A DNA stretch of 64,000 nucleotides, taken from Mesostigma viride. Taxonomy: Eukaryota; Streptophyta; Mesostigmatophyceae; Mesostigmatales; Mesostigmataceae. Every line of letters starts with the position of its first letter. Position 1 is the stretch's first letter. A program made the translations under genes and the position numbers. The notes below the pieces were generated by a model. The model ran no database searches, had not been told where the DNA came from, and saw only the letters and a program-made list of their open reading frames with translations. Below, piece by piece: positions 10,122 through 22,300 of the stretch. Where the stretch lies: assembly GCA_009746045.1 (NCBI GenBank), contig RPFO01000156.1:3780091-3844090 (forward strand), given 5' to 3'.

Positions 10122-13100
10122 TCAGCTGACAAGTGGCGCCTTCTTTACCTTCTCCGCGCCGGCCTCGGGCTTGGCGGGCGGCGGCCCCTTGACCTTCTGC
10201 AGCACCACCTGGATGACGTCTTCGTCCTCCATTTCGTGGTCGCGGCCGCATCGCTGCGGGTTGTGCTTGGCGCTGGTGCCCCAGACAAGCGCATAGTTGA
10301 AGCGCGCGAGCATGTCGCGGTGGACCTGCTCCACCGCGCTCTCCACTGTGACGCCGTTGCGGTACGTCGACAAGATCAGTGGCTCAGTGAAGTCCGGCGG
10401 GTGGCCCTGCTTCTTGGTGTAGACGCGCACGAGGTCCATCTCCTCCCACATCTGCTCCAGCAGGCGGTCCATGTTCAGGTTGAGGTGTGCGGAAACGACC
10501 ACGCTGTGCGGGCGGCGCGCCAGCTCATCCACCTCCTCGATGGTGATTGTGTCGATCTTGTTGTACACATACATGCAGCGCACGTACTTGCGGTTGCCTT
10601 CAATCACGTCAATCTGGGGGCGTGGTGGCCATACGCACACGCAGGGGTTGCCATGGCCATGGTGGGGGTGACAGCATAAGCAGCGGGAATGAGAATGAAA
10701 CGGGGCTCGGAACAGGGGGAAGAACTGGGGGAAAGGATGGCAGAAGGCCAGGCAGCACGCACGTGCACGCGCCTGTTGGAATGGGCAGCAGTGGCTGCAT
10801 GTGTGTCATGTTGCGGGTGTGCGCACACGGCTGGGTGTCATGTGGGCATGGAGGCAACCGGATGCCAGCACGCGCCAGCACGGGGCCATGGGGCCCAGGC
10901 ACGGGCTGACTACACGAGGAGCACGCGATGGCAGCGCAGGGAGCGCTAGCCATCGACGGGCGATGCGCCGTGCGGCATGCTGGCGCGTCCTCTGCAGGCG
11001 ATGGGCCGTGTAGCTCGCACGTGAATGGAGAAAATACGTGTGAAAAAAGAAGCTCATGTGCGAAAAAAAGAATAGAGAAGCAGGTCTACCACAACTTTGC
11101 AATGCCCAATAGGTTCTTCCCACGCCCATCTTCCCCTCCCCACCTCCATAAACAAAAAAAGCAGGATCACTGTGTGTGCTGACCTTGGTACTCCCCATCT
11201 ATCGTGCCTGTGTCAGTACCTGTTGGTCTCTATCAATACGCATCGTGCCTGTGTCAGTACCTGTTGGTCTCTATCAATACGCATCGTGCCTGTGCCAGTA
11301 CCTGTTGGTCTCTATCAATACGCATCGTGCCTGTGCCAGTACCTGTTGGTCTCTATCAATACTCATCGTGCCTGTGTCAGTACCTGTTGGTCTCTATCAA
11401 TACGCATCGTGCCTGTGTCAGTACCTGTTGGTCTCTATCAATACGCATCGTGCCTGTGCCAGTACCTGTTGGTCTCTATCGGAACGCATCGTGCCTGTGT
11501 CAGTACCTGTTGGTCTCTATCAATACGCATCGTGCCTGTGTCAGTACCTGTTGGTCTCTATCGGTACGCATCGTGCCTGTGTCAGTACCTGTTGGTCTCT
11601 ATCAATACGCATCGTGCCTGTGTCAGTACCTGTTGGTCTCTATCAATACGCATCGTGCCTGTGTCAGTACCTGTTGGTCTCTATCGGAACGCATCGTGCC
11701 TGTGTCAGTACCTGTTGGTCTCTATCGGAACGCATCGTGCCTGTGTCAGTACCTGTTGGTCTCTATCAATACGCATCGTGCCTGTGTCAGTACCTGTTGG
11801 TCTCTATCGGAACGCATCGTGCCTGTGTCAGTACCTGTTGGTCTCTATCGGAACGCATCGTGCCTGTGTCAGTACCTGCTGGTCTCTATCAATACGCATC
11901 GTGCCTGTGTCAGTACCTGTTGGTCTCTATCGGAACGCATCGTGCCTGTGTCAGTACCTGTTGGTCTCTATCAATACGCATCGTGCCTGTGTCAGTACCT
12001 GTTGGTCTCTATCGGAACGCATCGTGCCTGTGTCAGTACCTGTTGGTCTCTATCAATACGCATCGTGCCTGTGTCAGTACCTGTTGGTCTCTATCAATAC
12101 GCATCGTGCCTGTGTCAGTACCTGCTGGTCTCTATCAATACGCATCGTGCCTGTGTCAGTACCTGTTGGTCTCTATCAATACGCATCGTGCCTGTGTCAG
12201 TACCTGTTGGTCTCTATCGGAACGCATCGTGCCTGTGTCAGTACCTGTTGGTCTCTATCAATACGCATCGTGCCTGTGCCAGTACCTGTTGGTCTCTATC
12301 GGAACGCATCGTGCCTGTGTCAGTACCTGTTGGTCTCTATCAATACGCATTGTGCCTGTGTCAGTACCTGTTGGTCTCTATCAATACGCATCGTGCCTGT
12401 GCCAGTACCTGTTGGTCTCTATCGGAACGCATCGTGCCTGTGTCAGTACCTGTTGGTCTCTATCAATACGCATTGTGCCTGTGTCAGTACCTGTTGGTCT
12501 CTATCAATACGCATCGTGCCTGTGTCAGTACCTGCTGGTCTCTATCAATACGCATCGTGCCTGTGTCAGTACCTGCTGGTCTCTATCAATACGCATCGTG
12601 CCTGTGTCAGTACCTGTTGGTCTCTATCGGTGCGCATCGTGCCTGTGTCAGTACCTGTTGGTCTCTATCAATACGCATCGTGCCTGTGTCAGTACCTGTT
12701 GGTCTCTATCGGAACGGATCGTGCCTGTGTCAGTACCTGTTGGTCTCTATCAATACGCATCGTGCCTGTGTCAGTACCTGTTGGTCTCTATCAATACGCA
12801 TCGTGCCTGTGTCAGTACCTGCTGGTCTCTATCAATACGCATCGTGCCTGTGTCAGTACCTGTTGGTCTCTATCGGAACGGATCGTGCCTGTGTCAGTAC
12901 CTGTTGGTCTCTATCAATACGCATCGTGCCTGTGCCAGTACCTGTTGGTCTCTATCGGAACGCATCGTGCCTGTGTCAGTACCTGTTGGTCTCTATCAAT
13001 ACGCATCGTGCCTGTGCCAGTACCTGTTGGTCTCTATCAATACGCATCGTGCCTGTGTCAGTACCTGTTGGTCTCTATCGGAACGCATCGTGCCTGTGTC

Positions 13101-14490
13101 AGTACCTGCTGGTCTCTATCAATACGCATCGTGCCTGTGTCAGTACCTGTTGGTCTCTATCAATACGCATCGTGCCTGTGTCAGTACCTGCTGGTCTCTA
13201 TCAATACGCATCGTGCCTGTGTCAGTACCTGCTGGTCTCTATCAATACACATCGGTATCAGCCGCACCTCGCTCCCTAGCCATGCGGGGCAAGCAACGCG
13301 CCCCCGCCCTGTTACTGGGACTGCCCCCCGTGTCTGGGGTGGGGGCCATTGTCGGTGCTATCACCCGGCCCCCCACCTGCCGTGGCAGCCCCGTGCATCC
13401 CCACCCCGGCACCGCACGCCCCTACCCTTGCCATGGCTATGGGAATGGCCACGTGGCTGCTCCCATGACAATTACACATGGCCAGGGGGCAGAAGTGGCT
13501 GCCCTTTCCACGGCAACACCGCGCCCTATCGCACACATGCACGCGCGTACCAGACAGTACCCTAGAGTGCACATGCCGGCGGGACGTGTACCGCCTCATG
13601 CCCTATCGTGGGCTGCGTGCGTGCGCGCGCATTCTCGGTCATGCCCTACCAGCGCGCCTTGTTGTGTGCGCGCGCGTACCAGGTCGTCCGCGGTGGCGTC
13701 CTCTCGAAAGAGCACCTCCGCGTTGTGGATCTTGTACTCGTGCAGGATGTTGTAGCACAGCTTCTCGTCCATGTGGGTCAGCGCGACCGTGCTGTTGAAG
13801 GAGACGCCGCCCATCTTCTTGCGCTTCAAATAGATGCTGGGAGGGCGCTTGTTGAGGCGCAGGCCGACCGCCTCTAGCTCGCGCTCGATCACACTCTTGC
13901 CCGCGTCCCCCTTGAGCGCGTCCACCACGATCATGATCATATCCGACGACTTGGCCACGCTGATCACCTGCCGCCCACGGCCCTTGCCCTCGCTCGCGCC
14001 CTCGATGATGCCGGGCAGGTCCAGCAGCTGGATCTTGGCGTCCTTGTAGTGGATCACGCCCGGGATGCACGTCAGCGTGGTGAACTCGTATGCCGCCGCC
14101 TCGCTCTTGGTGCCCGTCAACAGCGTCAGCAGCGTCGACTTACCCACCGAGGGGAAGCCGATTAGCGCGACGCGCGCATGACCGTAGCGTCCCACCTCGA
14201 AGCCGGTGCCCTCGCCGCTGCTGCCCTTGGCCGGCTCCAAAAGTTGCGTACGCAACTTGGCTAGGCGGGCTTTCAGAAGGCCCAGATGGTACTCGGTGGC
14301 CTTGTTCTTCTGCGTCCGAGCCTGAGCGACATCAGAAGGAATACGGGCATGACGTCGGAATTCAGAACAACTCCTACACCCCAAACAATGCTGCATACGA
14401 TAGTGGTCTCGTGACAACACATGTGCTTTGAAATATGACGAAACTCACCATTTCGGCCTCGATATCCTTGATTCTTTCGGTAACTCCCAT
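10122..14490 (-). CDS. DRG2: Developmentally regulated GTP-binding protein, DRG2 type
   Basis: This is a translation-associated GTPase of the OBG/DRG family, which in other eukaryotes works with a DFRP partner and polysomes. Three exons splice in phase with GT-AG borders: 14449-14490, 13680-14321 and 10122-10613, giving 391 residues. Exon 1 gives [14 protein letters not shown] and exon 2 continues [12 protein letters not shown], the classic DRG N-terminus. The P-loop GFPSVGKS is at residues 69-76, DLPG at 115-118 and NKID at 246-249. A C-terminal TGS region follows, ending near EDEDVIQVV. Residues such as LLTLLTGT and [10 protein letters not shown] favour DRG2 over DRG1. A short Lys/Pro/Ala-rich extension follows the usual end. 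Intron 2 (10614-13679) is 3.07 kb and holds a minisatellite. The gene is divergent from the potassium channel gene. Confidence 0.95.
11198..13250. repeat. 41-bp minisatellite, about 50 copies, in DRG2 intron 2
   Basis: Head-to-tail 41-bp units of the type CATCGTGCCTGTGTCAGTAC followed by CTGTTGGTCTCTATCAATACG. Variation is confined mostly to a few positions: GTGTCAG or GTGCCAG, CTGTTGG or CTGCTGG, and ATCAATACG, ATCGGAACG or ATCGGTACG. The unit lacks stop codons, and 41 is not a multiple of three, so all three plus-strand frames are open over about 2 kb. These frames are not genes. Confidence 0.97.
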
Positions 14491-15373
14491 TTTTGCCGTT
14501 CAGCGTGCAGGTAAATATAAATATTCAAAAATATAATTATATATATTGCCCGCTTTTGCTGCTACCAAGAGAGAAAAAGAGCGTCAACAGCACGCTGCCT
14601 GATTGCGTTGGCAGAATACGCTCGTGTTAATGGCTATAAGTAAAGCCCGTCAGGTACGCTTGGCCGCCAGACAAAAGATTTACTAATCATGGCCATGAAT
14701 GCGTAAACTGGCCTCCCCAAATTTGACCTACTAAAGTTAATTGAGCTAATCCGCCAAAATTTTAACTATGCATCATCATCATCATCATTTGATTCGTATT
14801 TCGCTGGAGTTAATCATATTAAGGGGCCGTGAGTACTTCGAGATTGGACCTGTGGGGCTCGGCAGCCTTTCGCTCCCTCCATGGCAAAATCCGGCAGTTT
14901 GGTCAGCCATGAACAGATTATACTGACAGCTCACATAACCGTCGAGCCGTATTTGGGCTCAGTTGTATATATTACATCTCGTTTACTCACAACTTCCCCT
15001 CCACTGAGTGCATGGCATGGTGGAAGGCGCTTCGACCTAGAAGCTATCCAATGCTTGGTAATATCCAATGCTTTGATACCCTAGATTGAAGATTCCGAAC
15101 TCCACAATTTGTCCTGGTCAAGTTCCTAATTTTTGCGAAGGGACAGCTGAACGTGATGAGTGACGCGACGTCCAGGACTCCAGGTGTCTTTCCTTGCAAA
15201 AAGGGATCTCCAAACTGGGTACTTAAATTTTTGGTACTCTTTACTGTACAGTATCTGTACTGTACTCGTACTGTACGAGCTTGCGGTGTGCCCCATGAGC
15301 AGTGGCCCATGGGTGCGCACGGCCAGCAAATTCAACGACGGCCGGGCGTCGGGCGACCGTAAATCGGGTGGTC
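14491..15373. promoter_or_regulatory. Upstream region of DRG2 (no element resolved)
   Basis: Sequence between the DRG2 start codon and the MULE target duplication. It contains an AT-rich stretch (14510-14550), a (CAT)n tract near 14768-14788, and a small palindromic run GTACTGTACTCGTACTGTAC near 15257-15276. A promoter must lie here or within the first 1.6 kb shared with the divergent channel gene, but no TATA box can be assigned with confidence. Confidence 0.35.
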
Positions 15374-15382
15374 GGAATTTAC
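15374..15382. repeat. MULE target duplication, left
   Basis: GGAATTTAC, repeated exactly at 28279-28287. Confidence 0.9.
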
Positions 15383-15592
15383 GGAAGCGCATAATTTGGC
15401 TCTGATGACACAAACTCTAGTGCGGGGGTGAGTGCGGGGTTCCGGGACACCACCGCACTAAGTCCGACGCGCCTGCCCAGGCCACGCCGCGCCGGACCGG
15501 CACACGAGTTACGCGGGAAAAAAGGGCCTGCCGCGCCAATTACTGTAGGACTTGGCTAATTTCTTTGTTGACTACAAGCGCAGTCAAGGATG
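15383..15592. repeat. MULE left terminal inverted repeat (210 bp)
   Basis: Complement of 27602-27803 plus 28270-28278. No mismatch found when read line by line. Confidence 0.92.
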
Positions 15593-18083
15593 CAATTGGC
15601 ATCATTGCATTATTTTTGCCAAGGTGCTGGCAATTTACGCTTGAAGGTGGCAAAAATCTGGTTTCTTTGTGATGCAGTATGAGTGACTATTGCCTGGCAA
15701 TTGCGCAGCCGGGAAGTTGGGCGACGAGAATGCCATGGTTGTTCTAAAGTATAATCATCGGACCCTAATTTGTCTAAAGTAGGAGACAAACAGTCTTTGA
15801 CGTCCCTGGGATCCATAGCAATAAAAATTCTGCTTTCTCTACTCGCAGCAATGTCGGCACACTTAGTTTCCTCTTCGAATCGATCTTTTGTCTGGCAATC
15901 TTTCCCTCTCTCGTTTTTTTCTCCCTCCCTCCCTCCCTTGCTCGCTCCCTCCCTCCGTCTCATGCGTTCCTCCAACGTCCCGTCCTGTCTTCTTCCCCCC
16001 ACCCTGCCTTCTCTCGTTAGCTTCCGAGCTTTTTATGCATTGCCTCTCCATACCTCGCTACCAAGTTTCCAAGTAGACCTTGAAGAGATATACCGGGAAA
16101 TGCGTCTGGACGCGGTCATCGTGCGCGCCTTTCTCTTCTGATTTTCTGCGTAAAGCTTGGTAGCACACCTTGTCGGCCCTCGCGGAACTGTCAGCCCGTA
16201 TCTGGGAACTGGACCACATGTATCTGTTACAGTATCTTGCTTATTTTGCGTAGGTTGCTAGTGTTGCTGTATCCTTCAAGTTTAGTGTTGCAGAGTGTGA
16301 CTGACCACTGTATCATTTGGTGATGGGTTTGTTGAATGCTGGGTTTGTTCTTGTATGAGTGTTTGTATAGGGATCCTTGTGTCCTAAAGTAGAAAGCTTG
16401 TCGTTGATACTGCTTCTTCTTTTTTTAGAGTAGCCCTTGGGACATGCAGGCAAGGATGGCATTACAAATATCAATGAAATACAGTACCAAGCTTTTTACC
16501 ACTGACGTGCATTGTAAAATAGGTGCAGGCAACTGCCGTGCACATGCCGTGCCTGAAAATTGTTGAGCCCATGGTGAGCTTTTTTACTTATTTGGTAATT
16601 ACAGCGTCAATACGTTGTCTAATGTCAACCAACGTGGATTGACCTGGGCTGAGGTTGTCAGTGTGTGCGTAAATGTAAAGCACACATGTATGGCTCGCAT
16701 GTTTGGGAGCCGATCCTAGCCGAATCACACTTTGTTGGCACCCATGCCTGCAGCTAGTGGGGTCTTTGTGGCTAGGTACCTTGGGACAGTGTTGGGGTTG
16801 GCTAGCTAGACTACGTGCAAGATGATTCCACCACTGGCCATCAGTGGCTCGGTCCTTAGAGCAGCCAACATACCAGCATACTCGCGCATATTTCAGCTTT
16901 AGCACACCCACAGTTTGCCATAGTCCAACGAGCGTTGAACGCAGCTGTGGCCTGCCTTCGGGCATGAGTGAGGACGCAGGTGTCTTTGCCCCTTTCCCAC
17001 TGTGCAACTTACAGGGACTGGAAAGCACTCTAGGTGCTACATGCCCACCCCACCGAGGCATGCTATAATTTATTTAATTTAATTTTAGAGCAGGAAACAT
17101 GTTCCTGTCATCCATGAGATAGCGGCCATTGGCATTGTGAGGATGGATGCACGTCAGATCATATAGTAAGAATTTGGACAATCAAGAATGTGTTTGACGC
17201 TCTTTCAACCCAAATTAAGGTTTGACTGATAATTTGGTCGGGGCTCATTGCTCAACCATTCCAATGGGGATGTATGCTCGTTGACGCAGTCAATCATGAC
17301 ATCTTATGATTATTACTTACGGCAACGTGACGTGTGGATCCGCCAATAAATTAGCTATCAAGGTCAACCAGCATCGGTATGCATTATTAAATCAGCAGAC
17401 GCATGCATGTGTTGAATGTTAGCAACGCATACCTTGTGTTGGCCGGCCACCTGCAAAATTACTGACCAGGTAGATGTTGAAGAACCTCACAATCATCCAG
17501 TTGTCGCATGGATCCTAGCTAGCCCACGAGGAAAATTTTCAAGGTGCCCAGTTTTATAGCAGTATGCATATAAGACACATGATACTGCACCACTGCGGCT
17601 AGCTTATGACTGTCCCCATCCCCCCTTCCCCATTCCATCAGGAAATATGCTGACGCTGTCTACGTGTTTATTAATTTATTCATTCATGACTGTGTAACAT
17701 GGCCAACGTGAAGGCAGGCCTTTATGATAATGGGCCCTTCAACTCGAGAGCTCCATCCATTGCAGCCCTTGGGCATTTGCAGCTGCCAGCTGATAATGCT
17801 CCAATATGAGGGTAGTCTTGGAATCTTCATGCCGAAAGCTCGGTCACCACCTCCTGCATTAAGAGCAAATAGACAAGCACTGAGTTTAGAACCCTGGACT
17901 CAACCACACACAAACAATGATTCGTGACAAGCTATGGATGAAAAACTTCAGGAATCTCTTTTTCTAATTGCGTACATATGGGCATTACATGCACATGCAC
18001 AACCACAATACAATAACGGGGGAGAAAAAGGGAAAAGGAAGCCCAGCAGAGAGAGACGCAGTGAGAGGGAGTTCGTTAGGTTG
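15593..18083. other. MULE left arm, no gene recognised
   Basis: About 2.5 kb inside the element. It contains a CT-rich tract (15898-16010, CCCT repeats) and scattered short open frames, for example 16588-17061 on the minus strand, without recognisable domains. It may hold 3' untranslated sequence of the transposase or decayed cargo. Confidence 0.4.
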
Positions 18084-19022
18084 GCAGTCGGGCAGTCGGG
18101 CAGTTGGGCAGTCGGGAAGTCGGGCAGTCGGGAAGTCGGGCAGTCGGGCAGTCGGGCAGTCGGGCAGTCGGGCAGTCGGGCAGTCGGGCAGTCGGGCAGT
18201 CGGGCAGTCGGGCAGTCGGGCAGTCGGGCAGTCGGGCAGTCGGGCAGTCGGGCAGTCGGGCAGTCGGGCAGTCGGGCAGTCGGGCAGTCGGACAGTCGGG
18301 CAGTCCGGCAGTCGGGCAGTCGGGCAGTGGGGCAGTCGGGCAGTCGGGCAGTCGGGCAGTCGGGCAGTCGGGCAGTCGGGCAGTCGGGCAGTCGGGCAGT
18401 CGGGCAGTCGGGCAGTCGGGCAGTCGGGCAGTCGGGCAGTCGGGCAGTCGGGCAGTCGGGCAGTCGGACAGTCGGGCAGTCGGGCAGTCGGGCAGTCGGG
18501 CAGTGGGGCAGTCGGGCAGTCGGGCAGTCGGGCAGTCGGGCAGTCGGGAAGTCGGGAAGTCGGGAAGTCGGGCAGTCGGGCAGTCGGGAAGTCGGACAGT
18601 CGGGCAGTCGGGCAGTCGGGCAGTCGGGCAGTCGGGCAGTCGGGCAGTCGGGCAGTCGGGCAGTCGGGCAGTCGGGCAGTCGGGCAGTCGGGCAGTCGGG
18701 CAGTCGGGCAGTCGGACAGTCGGGCAGTCCGGCAGTCGGGCAGTCGGGCAGTCGGCAGTCGGGCAGTCGGGCAGTCGGCAGTCGGGCAGTCGGGAAGTCG
18801 GGCAGTCGGGAAGTCGGGCAGTCGGGCAGTCGGGCAGTCGGACAGTCGGGCAGTCGGGCAGTCGGGCAGTCGGGCAGTCGGGCAGTCGGGCAGTCGGGCA
18901 GTCGGGCAGTCGGGCAGTCGGGCAGTGGGCAGTCGGGCAGTCGGGCAGTCGGGCAGTCGGGCAGTCGGGCAGTCGGACAGTCGGGCAGTCGGGCCGTCGG
19001 GCAGTCGGGCAGTCGGGCAGTC
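18084..19022. repeat. 8-bp minisatellite (CAGTCGGG)n, about 115 copies
   Basis: Nearly pure CAGTCGGG array with variants such as CAGTCGGA, AAGTCGGG, CAGTGGGG and CAGTCCGG. Occasional 7-bp units (near 18755-18780 and 18925) shift the register. Long open frames across it on both strands are artefacts of the stop-free unit. Confidence 0.97.
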
Positions 19023-19200
<178 letters not shown>

Positions 19201-19321
19201 GCGCCCCCGCCCCTGCCCCCGCCCACACACAACATGCCTGTGAGGAATGACTTCGCCGAAGGACATTGGCTCTTGCACAGTGTATTACCTCCACATGTAT
19301 GCCTCGGCAGCTTGAGCTCCA

Positions 19322-22300
19322 TCACAAGCCGTGGTCGACAGCCGCTTGGCCGCCTTCCGGCATGGCCAATGATGAATCCGACGCTTCAGCAAGTGGAAAA
19401 GAACATAGTGGATTGCTTTGGGCTCGGGACCCCGCACCATTGCTTGCCTCACTGGCAGCATCTTTCTGCAATCGGCCCATGACGCTCAGCTTCTGTTTCT
19501 TTGCCCCACCATTCCGACGGACAAATGCACGTTTGACACCACATTGTTGCCCGAATACAGCGGGGTCGTGCCGAATGTCTCGAGTGCCTCTCCTGACCGC
19601 AGGTTTATCAACAGGGCGCAAGGTAGGTGTAGGCGGAACATTGCCCACTGCTGCCCTTTGCCTATCCAAGCGCACAAAGTCTTCAATTTGTCGCGCCACG
19701 TCCGCCAAAGCTAGACTTGTGAGCTCTTGGGCGCGCCGCAAACCATCCTCGGTTGCCGCCCCATCCCATGCAGCCTCGATTCGGCTAAGCATCTGCCGAT
19801 TCTTCTCCTTCACGGAAGATGATGCTTGACCTTTGTCGTGATTGGCAGGTTGACCAAAGTCGGGTGGCTGGGCGTCATCGGGAGTTTCATCGACGTCAGC
19901 CGTGTCAGGAAAATCCGAAGCCTCCCCTTTCTCAGATGGAGTTGCCTTGTTTCTCACCCAGAGCAATTCCTCAAGGAAGTGCACACAAGAGTGCTTGTTT
20001 GGCGGAACACCGAATGCTGCCCGGCGTTTGATCACAAGCTCAATGTCCTCACGGGTAGCCACACCGGAGAGCATGAGGTCGACCAAGAAATGATGACAAA
20101 TGTTTCCTGTTTTAGAGTCGGTGCAGTCGCAAGTGGCCGTGTTAGAGTTGAGGTCAATATTAAATGACCTCACGCAAGTCACGAAATCCACCACAACGCG
20201 ACGGGATGTGCAAGAACCATCCGTGACCATCTCCGCCCAGCAGCTCCTGGTTTTACCTTGCTGTATTTCCGCTTGGAGATTACACGCCTTGTCAAGCTCC
20301 GCCATCTCTTCTTTCCGCCGACGGTGATTTATGATGACACCACGGGTTTTGAGCTGTTGGTCCCTTTCCAGCCACCCAACAATCAACCCAAACATGTAAA
20401 TTAGCCAGTCAAGACGTTGGCGCCCACGGTTATGCAGCCAAGTATACTTGAGGGTTCGATGATACCGTTCAAGAATATTGTTCGTATCATGTTGGGCATA
20501 ATCCGCCACCCTAAACGCTTTCGCCCACATGTGCAGCTTGTCCTCCCATTGACTGCGCATGTAGTCGACAAATGCGGGGGTAATGGGGTCCCACTTGGTA
20601 TAAAACTGGGTGAGCCGGCATTGCACCGCACGTACTTGCGCCTCCGCATCCCCGGCAAGGCGCGAGCTCATGTAATACAAGATGGCATTAAGCTCTTCCA
20701 TCAGTTCCATACGGACCTTGGCACCTTTCACCTTTGTTAATAGGTTCGTGCACCAAGCGCGCTGGACGTGCCATGAACACAAAAAGATCTTGGTAGCTGG
20801 GAACACCCGCTTCAATGCGTTCATTTCAGCGTTTGAACAATCGATGATGATTGTCAACGGGGGCTTCGTTTCACAGCCATCCACCACAGCTTCTAGAAAT
20901 GCCTCATACACGGCACTGGTCTCCGCGCTGGCAAGGCACCAAGCCACTGGCACACCATTACCAAAAGCATCCACGACCATGAGCGTCACCAGTGAGAAAC
21001 CCATGGTGGATACCCCAAATGTGCTATCCAAAAATGCCTTCTTTTGCCCATGCAGTTTATACATTTCCCGCTGCCATGCATTCTGGTACACTAGCACAAA
21101 GGGGGAAAGTTGGACTGTACCGTCCGGGGTCATCTCCTGGGGTTGGTAGTAGCGGACGTTGTCCCCCAAGCGCGCTGCCCATAATTCCACGCTTTCTGCT
21201 TCTTCTGCATGGAACTTCCACGCCGTTGAAAGCAACTTGTCTTCCATGTTTCTCACATCCGCTGCAGTCAACGCGTAGTCCCTTTGCTTGATAGCCTCCT
21301 CGGATCCCAGCAAGTCCTCTAAGCTTCTCTGCCATTCTCGGATGATAGCATTACAATTAGCCCGCTGCCCATCCTTCAGGTCACTCATCTTACCGCATAG
21401 AAACTCCCGGCAACGTTCGCTTAGTCGTTGTCCACCTTCGTAGATGTCCCTGGCCAGCCCAGTTGCCCCATGCTCATGCCTGAACTCGGAGTACGTGATA
21501 TATGATGTGCCGAGGTTCTCACGTAACTCCACGATACGCCATGAAACCCGACATCCAACGCACATCTCACCCCTCAATTTAGACGCCCGCGCCTTAGGGT
21601 GCCCACGCGGCAGTTTCTTTGGGTTGACCCTGCAGCTGCCATACCTCGCACAGGTGTACCGCGCAAATGCCTTGTTGGCACTTGGGTGACGCTCATGGTC
21701 CTTTCCACCCCCATCTTCCTCCTCATCCCCAGAATCGCTGTCCGGATCATCCTCCTGCACTTCTTGTCCGGCAGCTAATGTTGATGATGCACCCCGCGGG
21801 GCGGAGGGCACCGCAGCCGGGGCGCATGGCACGGCAGCCGGGGCGGAGGGCACGGCAGCCGGGGCGCAGGGCACGGCAGCCGGGGCGCAGGGCACGGCAG
21901 CCGGGGCGCAGGGCACGGCAGCCGGGGCGCAGGGCACGGCAGCCGGGGCGGAGGGCACCGCAGCCGGGGCGGAGGGCACCGCAGCCGGGGCGGAGGGCAC
22001 AGCAGCCGGGGCGCAGGGCACGGCAGCCGGGGCAGAGGGCACAGCAGCCGGGGCGCAGGGCACCGCAGCCGGGGCGGAGGGCACGGCAGCCGGGGCGGAG
22101 GGCACGGCAGCCGGGGCGGAGGGCACAGCAGCCGGGGCGGAGGGCACCGCAGCCGGGGCGGAGGGCACAGCAGCCGGGGCGCAGGGCACCGCAGCCGGGG
22201 CGGAGGGCACGGCAGCCGGGGCGCAGGGCACGGCAGCCGGGGCGGAGGGCACCGCAGCCGGGGCAGAGGGCACGGCAGCCGGAGCGGCATCCAGTGGGGC

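Noticed and set aside
11198-13250. Possible CRISPR array
   Set aside because: Units are adjacent with no unique spacers, and the setting is a eukaryotic intron.
11097-13755. Three overlapping plus-strand ORFs of 691 to 859 codons
   Set aside because: They are created by a stop-free 41-bp tandem repeat lying inside an intron of DRG2. All three frames give the same cyclic peptide.
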